DNA of 64,000 bases from Cohaesibacter celericrescens. Its GTDB lineage: Bacteria; Pseudomonadota; Alphaproteobacteria; Rhizobiales; Cohaesibacteraceae. Location of the stretch: positions 1 through 64,000 of the forward strand of contig NZ_PKUQ01000016.1 in the NCBI RefSeq assembly GCF_002866925.1, written 5' to 3'. The position numbers and the translations under genes are program-made. Shown piece by piece: positions 54,450 through 63,535 of this stretch (its first letter is position 1; each line of letters begins with the position of its first letter). The notes under the pieces are model-generated. The model saw nothing but the letters and a program-made list of their open reading frames with translations. It was not told where the DNA came from and did not search any database.

Positions 54450-55397
54450 TTAATCCAGATCTTCAGGGCCAAGCTCTAGGCTGTTTTTGGCGAGCGTTTC
54501 GATGACGGCCATGCGTACGGCAACACCCATTTCAACCTGCTCATGAATAACCGAACGGCCAGAATCCGCCACCGAGCTATCGATTTCTACACCTCGGTTC
54601 ATAGGGCCGGGGTGCATGACGATGGCGTCTTGATGCGCATATTTTAGTTTTTCTTCGTCCAGACCATAGAAGTGAAAATATTCGCGGATAGAAGGCACAA
54701 AAGCGCCGTTCATGCGTTCGAGCTGCAAGCGCAACATCATCACCACGTCAGCGCCATCAAGGCCCTTGCGCATGTCGCGGAAGGTTTTGACACCCAGTGC
54801 TTCCACGTCTGCAGGCAATAGAGTGGAGGGAGCGACCAACCGGACCTCCGCTCCCATGGCATTGAGCAACAAAATGTTGGATCGTGCAACGCGGGAGTGC
54901 AGAATGTCGCCGCAAATGGCAACCACCAGATTTTGCAATGTGCCTTTGTGACGGCGGATGGTGAGCGCGTCGAGCAGGGCCTGTGTCGGATGTTCATGAG
55001 CGCCGTCACCGGCATTGATCACCGAACAGCCGACCTTGCGGGCAAGCAGTTGTGGAGCGCCAGCGGCGGCATGACGCACAACCAGAATGTCGGGATGCAT
55101 CGCATTCAACGTCATGGCTGTGTCGAGCAAGGTTTCGCCTTTGGATACGGCAGAGTTTTTCACTGCCATATTCATCACATCAGCGCCAAGGCGTTTGCCT
55201 GCAAGCTCAAACGAGCTTTGGGTGCGGGTGGAGGCTTCGAAAAACAGATTGATTTGGGTGCGGCCTTTGAGGGCCACTTTTTTCTTTTCAATCCGTCGGG
55301 AGATATCAACCGCTTCTTCAGAAAGGTCCAAAAGAGCATTGATTTCAAGTTGATTAAGCCCGGCTATTCCGAGCAGATGGCGGTGCGCAAATGCCAC
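54450..55397 (-). CDS. pyrB: Aspartate carbamoyltransferase catalytic subunit
   Basis: This 315-residue enzyme condenses carbamoyl phosphate and aspartate in pyrimidine synthesis. The carbamoyl phosphate loop [20 protein letters not shown], the [11 protein letters not shown] motif, and the aspartate-domain [10 protein letters not shown] and [13 protein letters not shown] are complete. It starts at GTG with AGGATAAAG upstream. It is followed by the degenerate pyrC gene, suggesting a stable ATCase-DHOase-like complex. No pyrimidine-sensing leader is evident. Confidence 0.96.
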   Translation of the reverse strand: MAFAHRHLLGIAGLNQLEINALLDLSEEAVDISRRIEKKKVALKGRTQINLFFEASTRTQSSFELAGKRLGADVMNMAVKNSAVSKGETLLDTAMTLNAMHPDILVVRHAAAGAPQLLARKVGCSVINAGDGAHEHPTQALLDALTIRRHKGTLQNLVVAICGDILHSRVARSNILLLNAMGAEVRLVAPSTLLPADVEALGVKTFRDMRKGLDGADVVMMLRLQLERMNGAFVPSIREYFHFYGLDEEKLKYAHQDAIVMHPGPMNRGVEIDSSVADSGRSVIHEQVEMGVAVRMAVIETLAKNSLELGPEDLD

Positions 55398-55525
55398 GTC
55401 TTTATCCTAGCGTTTTGGGGTTTCGCTAGAAGTAGACCTATAGGTGGAAAGTTTGATTGCCGCAAGGGCTAGCAACGCACAAACTGCATCTTTTGTGATG
55501 TGGGTTTGTCAGTGGTCAAATACCA

Positions 55526-56467
55526 TCAACCCAGATTCATACTTTGGACCAGCGCTAGCCAAAGCGGAATGGCTAGTGCCGAGAGCGGGGTTTGTAGTGC
55601 GACTATCGCGGCAATCAAGGGTGCGTTGCCGCCCATTTTTTTTGCCAAAACATAACTGTTCATAGCGGTCGGGACGGCTGTGCTGATAATCACCACGTCC
55701 AGTGCGTGCCCTTTTAGACCAAACAAAACCGAGAAAAACAAAGCGATTGCGGGCATACCTATGAGACGCAGACCGCAGGCGAACCAGACTTCTTTTACCG
55801 GTGGAAATGCGTGTCTGAGGCGTAGGCCGGCCCCGACACTCAACAAGGCACAGGCAAGCCCTGCGCGGCCAGTGACGTCGATTGTTGAAACGATTGGTCC
55901 CCACAGCGGGATATTCAAAAGATTGAAGGCCAAGCCAGCCAAGGAAGCGATGATGAAGGGGTTTTTGAGAATATTGCCCAGCACCGTCGAAAAAGAGGGA
56001 CGTTTCTCTGTCGCAAAAATTGCCATGATGGCAATGATGATGATGTTGATGATTGGAATCAACGATGCCATTGCGACGGCGACCAGCGCCATGGCGTCGT
56101 TGCCATAGGCTTTTTGCACGATAGCAAGCGCCATAAAGCCATTCCAGCGCAGTACCCCTTGGTAGATTGAAGTGTAGGAAGGGTTGTCGACGGAGAAAAA
56201 CGAACGGAAGACCGGATAGAGCGATAACAAAAGTACCGCCATCACGATAATAGTGGCAACCAGCACAAAAGCCATGTCATCGATGGGGACATTCGTTAAA
56301 TCAGCTTGGAACAGGGAATTGAAGATCAAAGCTGGGAAAAAAAGCCAATAGGAAATCGTATCCAGGCCCGCCCATTGATTCTCAGGTACCAGTTCGCTGC
56401 GGCGCAAATATAGTCCTAGTCCGACCAAAAAGAATGTGGGAATGATGGCTTCGACTATTGGAGACAT
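55526..56467 (-). CDS. AEC family (auxin efflux carrier-like) transporter
   Basis: This 313-residue inner-membrane protein has ten predicted helices in two five-helix halves. Features: IPTFFLVGLGLYLRRS opening, SVGAGLRLRH in the middle, and FGLKGHALDVVIISTAVPTA followed by NSYVLAKKMGG, the unwound-helix region typical of AEC (COG0679) permeases. Substrates of this family include malonate, malate and unknown organic acids. It starts at ATG 56467 and is oriented with pyrB and ruvX, but with gaps over 50 bases; operon membership is unclear. Confidence 0.92.
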   Translation of the reverse strand: MSPIVEAIIPTFFLVGLGLYLRRSELVPENQWAGLDTISYWLFFPALIFNSLFQADLTNVPIDDMAFVLVATIIVMAVLLLSLYPVFRSFFSVDNPSYTSIYQGVLRWNGFMALAIVQKAYGNDAMALVAVAMASLIPIINIIIIAIMAIFATEKRPSFSTVLGNILKNPFIIASLAGLAFNLLNIPLWGPIVSTIDVTGRAGLACALLSVGAGLRLRHAFPPVKEVWFACGLRLIGMPAIALFFSVLFGLKGHALDVVIISTAVPTAMNSYVLAKKMGGNAPLIAAIVALQTPLSALAIPLWLALVQSMNLG

Positions 56468-56526
56468 GGTGATGGCTTTCGGCGGGAGGACTTGGGCGAG
56501 GCTATGCTGATAATAGACGCAGATGT

Positions 56527-57069
56527 CTAGCTTTCGGTTGCGTTGGATTCTTGCGTTTCATCTGCGGTGGCAAAACGGGCTCGGTCCAATGCGCCTTGTA
56601 GAATGAAAGAGGCAGCCATTTTGTCAACCACTTCATCCCGGCGGGCGCGGGAGGCATCTGCATCCAATAGGGTGCGTGTCACAGCAACGGTAGACAGACG
56701 CTCATCCCAAAACGTCACTGGAATGGGCTGTTGCTGACGTTCGCGCCAGACATCGCGTAGAGAATGGTAAAAATCCCGTGTTGCTTGAGCGCGAGGGCCT
56801 TCACTGCCGTCCATGTTGAAGGGCAAACCAAGCACGAAGCCACCGATAGACTGTTCAAGGCAAATCTCAAACAGGCGTTCAGCATCGGCCATGAATTTCT
56901 TGCGTTGAATGGTTTCCAGCGGTGAAGCAATCATTCGACCTGTATCCGAGATTGCCAGTCCTATGGTCTTGGTGCCCAGATCCAGCCCCAGCAATCGTTG
57001 GCTTGGTTTTAGCCCGGCGATCAATTCGGTCAGAGGAATATCGACGGGTGGTTTTTTCTTTTTTGCCAT
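56527..57069 (-). CDS. ruvX: Putative pre-16S rRNA nuclease / Holliday junction resolvase YqgF
   Basis: This 180-residue RNase H-fold protein carries LLGLDLGTKTIGLAISD, the first catalytic aspartate strand, FVLGLPFNMDGSEGPRAQ, FWDERLSTVAVTRTLL with a metal-binding Glu, and DEVVDKMAASFILQGALD with the last aspartate. The basic N-terminus (MAKKKKPP) is common in this group. The ATG at 57069 is weakly served by AAGG; a TTG eight codons earlier is the alternative. The usual neighbours gatC, pyrB and pyrC are within a few kilobases. Confidence 0.93.
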   Translation of the reverse strand: MAKKKKPPVDIPLTELIAGLKPSQRLLGLDLGTKTIGLAISDTGRMIASPLETIQRKKFMADAERLFEICLEQSIGGFVLGLPFNMDGSEGPRAQATRDFYHSLRDVWRERQQQPIPVTFWDERLSTVAVTRTLLDADASRARRDEVVDKMAASFILQGALDRARFATADETQESNATES

Positions 57070-57209
57070 GGGGAGGGGCCTTGTCGAGTACAAAATTACT
57101 GATTGGGTCGCTCTAGCATATTTGATGGCAAAGGCGAAAGAAAAAGCTGGCAGAGGTCCGATTCAAATCTCTTGGCTTTTGTATCCTGCTGTTTTTGACG
57201 AGGTGAGTG

Positions 57210-58103
57210 CTAGGTTTCAAGACCGGATGCAATCGAGTGAATTAGGTCTGCGATGCGATTGATGCGTGCGGGCAATGTACGCCCGCGTCGAAACACCATC
57301 CAAAGATCTCGCTGACATCCTTCTGGAAGCCTGATGATGCTGATTTTGTCTTTGTCAGGATAAGCATCGATGCCGCTTCTCGGCAACACCGTATAGCCGA
57401 TGCCATGAGCAACAGGGGCCGGAATCTGGCTGATTTGATTTACAAAGGTTCGGATGCGCAATGTGTCCGAGCCTTCAAAGTGATCCGGAAAATTCAAAGA
57501 AAATAGATCGTGTGCATAGGCGAAGCCATCCGGGTGGGCGACAAAGCCGAGTTCATCCAACGCTTCAAGTGTCACGGGTGATGGCAAGCGATCTGGCGGA
57601 ACAATCAGACATAATTCTTCCTCTCCGAGATAGTGGGTATCCAACCTGGGATGGTTTGGCTGGTGGTCTGATATACCCAGATCATACCGTCCTTCAAGCA
57701 CCCCCAGAATAACATCATCTTGTGGAGCTGCTTTCAGCCTGACTGTCAGATCTGGAGATGCCTGCATTAATTTGAAAATCTCAGGATACAGCAGCATGGC
57801 GAAGCTTCCTGAACAGGCGATGTTGACTTCACCAATGCCGGGGTTGTCTTGCCGAACGGCCTCGAATAGAGCGTTTTCTTCAACTCGGCGGGATTGCCCC
57901 ATGGCAAACACCGCTTCACCCGCAGGGGTCAAACTAAAGCCTTTGCCTTGACGGGAAATCAATGGTTTCCCTATCTGGCCTTCGAGTTTGCGCAGATGCT
58001 GAGACACACCAGGTTGTGTCATGCCTAGATGTTTTGCAGTTCGGGTGAAGTGACCGATTTCGACCAATACGGTGAAGGTTTCAATCCATTGAGCGTTTAG
58101 CAT
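57210..58103 (-). CDS. LysR-family transcriptional regulator
   Basis: This 297-residue LysR-type regulator has an N-terminal winged helix (about 1-60, FTRTAKHLGMTQPGVSQHLR) and an effector-binding domain (about 90-295) with GEVNIACSGSFAMLLYPEIF. It diverges from a VOC-family gene with a 103-base promoter between, the classic LysR layout. A candidate box, TTACT-N13-AGTAA, lies in that gap. It probably activates the VOC gene in response to a small toxic or metabolic ligand; ligand unknown. Confidence 0.93.
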   Translation of the reverse strand: MLNAQWIETFTVLVEIGHFTRTAKHLGMTQPGVSQHLRKLEGQIGKPLISRQGKGFSLTPAGEAVFAMGQSRRVEENALFEAVRQDNPGIGEVNIACSGSFAMLLYPEIFKLMQASPDLTVRLKAAPQDDVILGVLEGRYDLGISDHQPNHPRLDTHYLGEEELCLIVPPDRLPSPVTLEALDELGFVAHPDGFAYAHDLFSLNFPDHFEGSDTLRIRTFVNQISQIPAPVAHGIGYTVLPRSGIDAYPDKDKISIIRLPEGCQRDLWMVFRRGRTLPARINRIADLIHSIASGLET

Positions 58104-58109
58104 GGATTA

Positions 58110-58132
58110 TTACTAAACGTTATAAAAAGTAA
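58110..58132. promoter_or_regulatory. Candidate LysR box in the divergent promoter
   Basis: TTACT (58110-58114) and AGTAA (58128-58132) are inverted around 13 bases, just upstream of the LysR start. This fits a T-N11-A type recognition site used for autoregulation and activation of the divergent gene. Confidence 0.45.
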
Positions 58133-58206
58133 ATCAAATGATTATTTTACGTAGTGATTGTGCTGCCCTAAATTTGCATAAACAAAGCGAACCAAAGGAA
58201 AGTATC

Positions 58207-58704
58207 ATGCTACCGACACCTCGGACTTTTTCGCATATCGGCCTGTCTGTTCCGGATCTAGATGCCGCCGTGCAATTTTATACCAACGTTCTCGGCTTTT
58301 ATACCATTATGGAACCAACCGAGATTGTTGAAGATGACAGCGATATCGGTCAGATGTGCACCGATGTTTTCGGTGCTGACTGGAAACGTCTACGTATTGC
58401 GCATCTTGCCACCGCCGACCGCATTGGCTTCGAGCTGTTTGAGTTTGATGGCAATCACCCACCCAAGGAAAACTTGTCTTTTCGCCAGCATGGCACCTTC
58501 CACTTTGCGATCCAAGATCCAGACATAGAAGGCCTCTTGGCCAAAATTGTCGACGCGGGTGGCAAACAACGTATGCCTATCCGTGAGTATTTCCCTGATG
58601 AAAAACCTTATCGTATGGTCTATGTGGAAGATCCGTTTGGTATCGTTTTCGAGCTCTACAGCCACAGTTATGAATTGACTTATTCCGCCGGTGCTTACGC
58701 CTAG
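58207..58704 (+). CDS. VOC family (lactoylglutathione lyase-like) protein
   Basis: This 165-residue VOC-fold metalloprotein has a first module with RTFSHIGLSVPDLDAAVQFY (H of SHIGLSV as metal ligand) and ERIGFELFEF-like residues (ADRIGFELFEF), and a second module with HGTFHFAIQDPDIEGLL and VYVEDPFGIVFELYSH. The H-E-H-E ligand pattern fits glyoxalase I, dioxygenases or fosfomycin-type enzymes; the substrate is unknown. The ATG at 58207 follows AAGGAAAG. It diverges from a LysR regulator that probably controls it. Confidence 0.88.
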   Translation: MLPTPRTFSHIGLSVPDLDAAVQFYTNVLGFYTIMEPTEIVEDDSDIGQMCTDVFGADWKRLRIAHLATADRIGFELFEFDGNHPPKENLSFRQHGTFHFAIQDPDIEGLLAKIVDAGGKQRMPIREYFPDEKPYRMVYVEDPFGIVFELYSHSYELTYSAGAYA

Positions 58705-58719
58705 GATGGCGCATTGCGT

Positions 58720-58774
58720 CCCCTTCCGGCATCGTGCACCTTTTTCCTTCCAGATGGTGCGTGATGCTAAGGGG
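58720..58774. other. Long imperfect hairpin after the VOC gene
   Basis: CCCCTT (58720-58725) and GCATCGTGCACC (58729-58740) pair with GGTGCGTGATGC (58756-58767, two wobbles) and AAGGGG (58769-58774), about 18 pairs in all around a 15-base pyrimidine-rich loop. It lies between convergent genes. The T-run is inside the loop, so termination would be atypical. Confidence 0.55.
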
Positions 58775-58825
58775 CATCTGGCGACAATCCAATGTTTAAA
58801 CCCTCAAAAGCCATGAGACTTGGTC

Positions 58826-59368
58826 TCAAGCCGGTTTCTTGGTCGCCTGATAGAATGCTTCATATCTGGCCAAATAGGTTTGTACCTGCTGGCGGTGCTC
58901 AGCACTTGAAAAGAAGTCTTCTACCTGTTGGGGCGTTTTGTTCATCAGGGGGAAACGCAAGAATAGATCTGTGGCAAAGCTCTGGCTCACCGTTGAGAGC
59001 ACAAGGCGCAGTTGTGCCAGCATGTCGCCCCCTCTGTGGGAGGCGTGCAGGAGGGCAATTGGCTTGTCGACGATATGTTCGCCGGATACCAGCCAATCGA
59101 TGGCGTTTTTCAAGCCGCCCGGGATGGACCTGACATATTCGGGGCTGGCAATAAGCAGTCCGTCCGCGGCTGCGATCGCATCTACAAACTGTTGTACCCC
59201 ATGTGGCAGGGTGATATTTTCCAGATCTGGGGAAAAGACTGGCAGATGTCCAATCCCGTCAAAGACTGAAATCTGGATGTTATTGGGCGCGATCTTGCTG
59301 ACCGTTTGAAGCAAAGCGGTGTTTGTTGACGTGCTGCGGGCACTGCCCGAGATTGCTAAGAGATTCAT
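58826..59368 (-). CDS. NADPH-dependent FMN reductase family protein
   Basis: This 180-residue flavodoxin-like protein carries MNLLAISGSARSTSTNTALL, the FMN phosphate loop, and LLIASPEYVRSIPGGLKNAI, the second flavin contact with the SPEY motif of the COG0431/ChrR-SsuE group. These enzymes reduce flavins, quinones or chromate with NAD(P)H; the preferred acceptor is unknown. It is transcribed alone, convergent with the VOC gene. Confidence 0.92.
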   Translation of the reverse strand: MNLLAISGSARSTSTNTALLQTVSKIAPNNIQISVFDGIGHLPVFSPDLENITLPHGVQQFVDAIAAADGLLIASPEYVRSIPGGLKNAIDWLVSGEHIVDKPIALLHASHRGGDMLAQLRLVLSTVSQSFATDLFLRFPLMNKTPQQVEDFFSSAEHRQQVQTYLARYEAFYQATKKPA

Positions 59369-59632
59369 AGGGCGATGGTGATGGCCTTGCAGTGGCTTGT
59401 CAATCTTGCGTTGCTTTTCTTAAATGCTCTATTTTTTGCTTTGTTTTTCGGCAAATGGGGAAAATTGACGCGTTCGAAGTATCTGGAGGCGCTTGGAGTT
59501 GCGCCCAAAAGTCATGAGGTGCTATAGCCGTGGGTAAGTGAGAGAAGACTCATTTTTGACCCGGTTCTTTTGCGCCGCCCTCAATCATTGATCGGGGCGC
59601 AGACCGGATCTTTATTTGGAAGGCTTGCATTC

Positions 59633-59920
59633 ATGTCAATTGACAAGAATACGGTCAAGCGTGTGGCGCGTCTCGCCCGCCTGTCCGTTACAGAAGATGA
59701 GGCAGAGAACCTCAAGGGTGAATTGAACTCCATTCTCAACTGGGTTGAAATGCTCAATGAAGTTGATGTGGAAGGGGTTCAGCCAATGACCTCTGTGGTT
59801 AATCAGGAAATGAGAAAACGCAAGGATGCGGTCACGGATGGCAATTATGCCGATCGTATCGTCGCCAATGCCCCGATGTCTGAAGACAATTATTTCATGG
59901 TTCCCAAGGTCATCGAATAG
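59633..59920 (+). CDS. gatC: Asp-tRNA(Asn)/Glu-tRNA(Gln) amidotransferase subunit C
   Basis: This 95-residue belt-like subunit stabilises GatA-Gat[41 protein letters not shown] and [12 protein letters not shown] are the complete GatC pattern. The ATG at 59633 follows GGAAGG and is where homology begins; earlier in-frame starts are unsupported. gatA follows after 124 bases. Confidence 0.95.
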   Translation: MSIDKNTVKRVARLARLSVTEDEAENLKGELNSILNWVEMLNEVDVEGVQPMTSVVNQEMRKRKDAVTDGNYADRIVANAPMSEDNYFMVPKVIE

Positions 59921-60044
59921 ACCTTGTCATTTGTCAGGTTGCAGCCCACTGGCTGCAGCCGCAAGCGAACCCGAATTGAAGATGGTCGGGATTTGACGGG
60001 CCAAGATTTGCCCCATAATCTCGCAAAGTGATGAGGATAGCCGC

Positions 60045-61517
60045 GTGACAGATCTCACGGCTTTGACAATTGCCCAAGCCCGCGACGGGTTGGCAAACAA
60101 AGACTTCACAGCGACTGAGCTGACAAAAAGCTATATCACCGCGATTGATAACGCTGATCAGCTCAATGCCTATATCGTCAAAACGCCTGAGAAGGCTTTG
60201 GAGATGGCCGCGCAGTCGGATGCGCGCCTTGAAAAAGGCGAGGGACGTCCGCTGGATGGTATTCCGCTTGGTATCAAGGATCTTTATTGTACCAAGGGGG
60301 TGGGCTCTCAAGCCTGCTCGCATATTCTGGATGGTTTCAAGCCAGAATATGAAAGCACAGTGACACAAAATCTTTGGAACGATGGCGCTGTTATGTTGGG
60401 CAAGCTCAACATGGACGAGTTTGCGATGGGGTCTGCCAACGAGACCAGTTATTTTGGTCCGGTTAAAAACCCTTGGCGTGCAACGGGCGAAGAAATCGAC
60501 CGGGTGCCGGGCGGCTCCTCTGGTGGTTCTGCTTCTGCTGTTGCTGCACGGATCTGTGCTGGTGCAACGGCCTCTGACACGGGTGGGTCCATTCGTCAGC
60601 CTGCGGCCTTCACTGGCACAGTTGGCATGAAGCCAACTTATGGCCGTTGTTCGCGTTGGGGCATGATCGCCTTTGCCTCTTCGCTAGATCAGGCGGGGCC
60701 GATCTCTCGCACCGTGCGCGATGCTGCCATTATGCTCAAATCGATGGCCTCGGTTGATGTCAAAGACACCACCAGTGTTGATTTGCCTGTTCCAGACTAT
60801 GAAGCCGCCTTGACCGGTGACATTCGCGGTATGAAGGTTGGTATTCCCAAGGAATATCGCGTTGACGGTATGCCTGCTGAAGTGGAAGCCAATTGGCAAC
60901 AAGGCATTGACTGGCTGAAAGCTGCTGGTGCTGAGATCGTTGAGATTTCTCTGCCGATGACCAAATATGCATTGCCTGCCTATTATATTGTGGCTCCTGC
61001 GGAGGCGTCTTCGAACTTAGCCCGGTATGACGGTGTGAAATATGGCCTGCGCGTCAATGGTGATGATATCACTGACATGTATGAAAAGACCCGTGCAGCC
61101 GGATTTGGCTCTGAGGTCAAGCGCCGCATTTTAATCGGAACTTATGTGCTGTCGGCTGGTTATTATGATGCCTACTATCTGCGCGCCCAGAAAATCCGCA
61201 CGCTGATCAAACAGGATTTTGAAAAGGCGTTCCAGACCGTCGATACCATTTTGACACCGGCAACGCCGTCGGCTGCTTTTGAGCTTGGCAAAGAAGTGAC
61301 GGATCCCGTTGAGAATTATCTCAATGATATCTTCACCGTGACCGTCAACATGGCTGGCCTGCCCGGTATTTCAGTGCCTGCGGGCAAATCTGCTGAAGGG
61401 TTGCCAATGGGGTTGCAGCTGATCGGTAAGGCGTTTGATGAAGAAACGCTGTTCCGGACTGCCGGTGTGTTGGAAGAAGCTGCAGGCATCCTGGATGCTC
61501 CGGCTAAATGGTGGTAA
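60045..61517 (+). CDS. gatA: Asp-tRNA(Asn)/Glu-tRNA(Gln) amidotransferase subunit A
   Basis: This 490-residue amidase subunit hydrolyses glutamine and channels ammonia to GatB for tRNA-dependent Gln/Asn formation. The amidase-signature triad is visible: K78 in [10 protein letters not shown]158 in [10 protein letters not shown] and S182 in [10 protein letters not shown]. It starts at GTG 60045 with GAGGATAG upstream. The last bases may overlap the next gene by ten. Length and C-terminal region are typical. Confidence 0.96.
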   Translation: MTDLTALTIAQARDGLANKDFTATELTKSYITAIDNADQLNAYIVKTPEKALEMAAQSDARLEKGEGRPLDGIPLGIKDLYCTKGVGSQACSHILDGFKPEYESTVTQNLWNDGAVMLGKLNMDEFAMGSANETSYFGPVKNPWRATGEEIDRVPGGSSGGSASAVAARICAGATASDTGGSIRQPAAFTGTVGMKPTYGRCSRWGMIAFASSLDQAGPISRTVRDAAIMLKSMASVDVKDTTSVDLPVPDYEAALTGDIRGMKVGIPKEYRVDGMPAEVEANWQQGIDWLKAAGAEIVEISLPMTKYALPAYYIVAPAEASSNLARYDGVKYGLRVNGDDITDMYEKTRAAGFGSEVKRRILIGTYVLSAGYYDAYYLRAQKIRTLIKQDFEKAFQTVDTILTPATPSAAFELGKEVTDPVENYLNDIFTVTVNMAGLPGISVPAGKSAEGLPMGLQLIGKAFDEETLFRTAGVLEEAAGILDAPAKWW

Positions 61518-61858
61518 GTCTCGTGACCGAAGCAATCCGTAAGCCTGAAGACTGTTTGGAAAAAGCCCATGTTCGGGAAGAAGTGGACCGTATTGATCAA
61601 GCTTTGATTGATTTGTTCGCCGAACGTGATGGCTATGTCCGTCGTATGGCTGAGCTGAAAAAAGACACGTCTGAGGCCCGCGATGAAGAGCGGGTTCGGA
61701 CTGTGCTGGATAAGGTTCTATTCCGATTGGAAGAGCAAGATCTGGCACCTGATCTTTATATGCAGTTCTGGGAAGACCTTATCGAAGTCAATATTGCCTA
61801 TGAGGAAATGGCGATTGCCGCCCTCAAGGATGAGCCTTCAGAGACATCTGGCGCCTGA
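61508..61858 (+). CDS. Chorismate mutase (AroQ class)
   Basis: This 116-residue all-helical protein is of the AroQ fold, which converts chorismate to prephenate. [20 protein letters not shown] and [20 protein letters not shown] supply the Arg and Lys residues of the active site on helix 1 and loop; [20 protein letters not shown] and a last helix complete the dimer unit. It overlaps the gatA end by ten bases from this ATG; a GTG at 61523 avoids the overlap. It is inserted between gatA and gatB, an unusual partner for translation genes. Confidence 0.88.
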   Translation: MVVSLVTEAIRKPEDCLEKAHVREEVDRIDQALIDLFAERDGYVRRMAELKKDTSEARDEERVRTVLDKVLFRLEEQDLAPDLYMQFWEDLIEVNIAYEEMAIAALKDEPSETSGA

Positions 61859-61915
61859 GCGCTGATTATTCGAAAGCGGAGCCGCGATCAAGGCTCCCAA
61901 GCTAAGGACGAAATT

Positions 61916-63379
61916 ATGGCTGAAGCGTCCAGCAAACTGATCAAAGGGGCAACCGGCGACTGGGAAGTCGTTATCGGCATGGAGATCCATGCTCAGGTCG
62001 CCTCTGAAGCAAAGTTATTCTCTGGGTCTTCCACCGAGTTCGGTGGCGAGGCCAACAACCATGTTAGCTTCGTTGATGCGGCCATGCCTGGCATGCTGCC
62101 TGTGATCAATGAGGAATGTGTTCGACAGGCTATTCGTACCGGTTTGGGCATGAAAGCCAAGATCAACAATCGTTCGTTGTTTGACCGTAAAAACTATTTC
62201 TATCCCGATTTGCCGCAGGGCTATCAGATATCCCAATTCAAAGACCCCATCGTCGGCGAAGGCATGGTGATCTTGGATATGCTTGACGGCGAACGCGTTG
62301 AAATCGGTGTAGAGCGGTTGCATTTGGAGCAGGACGCGGGCAAATCGATGCATGATCAGCATCCGACCATGTCGTTTGTTGACCTTAACCGCTCTGGTGT
62401 GGCGTTGATGGAGATCGTCTCCAAGCCGGACTTGCGCTCTGCTGATGAAGCCAAAGCCTATATGACCAAGATGCGGACAATCGTTCGATATCTTGGCACT
62501 TCGGACGGTAACATGGAGCAGGGGTCCATGCGTGCGGACGTTAACGTCTCTGTGCGTCGCCCCGGTGAAGAACTTGGAACCCGTTGCGAACTTAAAAACA
62601 TGAACTCGATCCGCTTCATCGGTCAGGCTATCGACTTTGAAGCTCGTCGTCAGATTGCGATTTTGGAAGACGGTGGCTCGATCGATCAGGAAACCCGCCT
62701 GTACGACCCTAAAAAGAGCGAAACCCGCTCCATGCGGTCCAAGGAAGAAGCGCATGATTATCGCTACTTCCCCGACCCCGATCTGTTGCCGCTGGAATTT
62801 GATGACGCTTATGTGGAGGCGTTGCGTGCAGAGCTGCCTGAGTTGCCTGACGAAAAACGTGAGCGCTTCATCACAGACTTTGGCCTCAAGCCCTATGATG
62901 CATCTGTCTTGGTGGCATCCAAACGCAATGCCGAGTTCTTTGAAAAAGTTGCCGATGGCCGTGATCCCAAATTGGCTGCCAACTGGGTGATCAACGAATT
63001 CTTTGGTCGCCTGAACAAGGAAGGCACTGATCTTGACGACAGCCCTGTCTCGGCCGATCAGTTGGGCAAGATTGTTGATCTGATCAAAGCCGGTGATATT
63101 TCGGGCAAGATCGCCAAAGACTTGTTTGAGATTGTCTGGGCCGAAGGCGGAGATCCTGCAAAGATTGTTGAAGAAAAAGGCATGAAACAGGTCACTGATA
63201 CTGGGGCAATTGAAGCGATTATTGAAAAGATCATCGCAGACAATCCCGATCAGGTTGAAAAGGTCAAAGAAAAACCGAGTCTTATCGGCTGGTTTGTCGG
63301 TCAGGTGATGAAAGCTTCACAAGGCAAAGCCAACCCGCAGGCCGTGAACCAAATCCTGAAAGAAAAACTCGGGCTTTGA
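61916..63379 (+). CDS. gatB: Asp-tRNA(Asn)/Glu-tRNA(Gln) amidotransferase subunit B
   Basis: This 487-residue kinase/transamidase subunit activates misacylated Glu-tRNA(Gln) or Asp-tRNA(Asn) and accepts ammonia from GatA. It opens with [38 protein letters not shown] and [13 protein letters not shown] follow; a YqeY-like C-terminal tail (about 340-487) binds tRNA. Start ATG 61916 lies 57 bases after the chorismate mutase stop. A strong terminator ends the gatC-gatA-CM-gatB unit. Confidence 0.96.
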   Translation: MAEASSKLIKGATGDWEVVIGMEIHAQVASEAKLFSGSSTEFGGEANNHVSFVDAAMPGMLPVINEECVRQAIRTGLGMKAKINNRSLFDRKNYFYPDLPQGYQISQFKDPIVGEGMVILDMLDGERVEIGVERLHLEQDAGKSMHDQHPTMSFVDLNRSGVALMEIVSKPDLRSADEAKAYMTKMRTIVRYLGTSDGNMEQGSMRADVNVSVRRPGEELGTRCELKNMNSIRFIGQAIDFEARRQIAILEDGGSIDQETRLYDPKKSETRSMRSKEEAHDYRYFPDPDLLPLEFDDAYVEALRAELPELPDEKRERFITDFGLKPYDASVLVASKRNAEFFEKVADGRDPKLAANWVINEFFGRLNKEGTDLDDSPVSADQLGKIVDLIKAGDISGKIAKDLFEIVWAEGGDPAKIVEEKGMKQVTDTGAIEAIIEKIIADNPDQVEKVKEKPSLIGWFVGQVMKASQGKANPQAVNQILKEKLGL

Positions 63380-63412
63380 GTTAAAAGCAGAGTTGCGAAT
63401 TAAAAATGAATA

Positions 63413-63442
63413 AGGGGAGTGGTGCCGAACCACTCCCTTTTT
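63413..63442 (+). terminator. Terminator after gatB
   Basis: GGGAGTGGT (63415-63423) and ACCACTCCC (63429-63437) form a perfect 9-bp stem with a GCCGA loop, followed by TTTTT. It lies 36 bases after the gatB stop. Confidence 0.93.
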
Positions 63443-63535
63443 ATATTGAGAGACAGATTTGTTTTGCGGGTTAAGGGGGATCCTGATACTCAAACCAGCA
63501 AAGGCTGTGACTGTTTTCATTTGTGAGGACCAACA

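Noticed and set aside
62015-62755. 246-codon minus-strand frame inside gatB
   Set aside because: Antisense shadow of an unmistakable housekeeping gene, with no ribosome site or domain.
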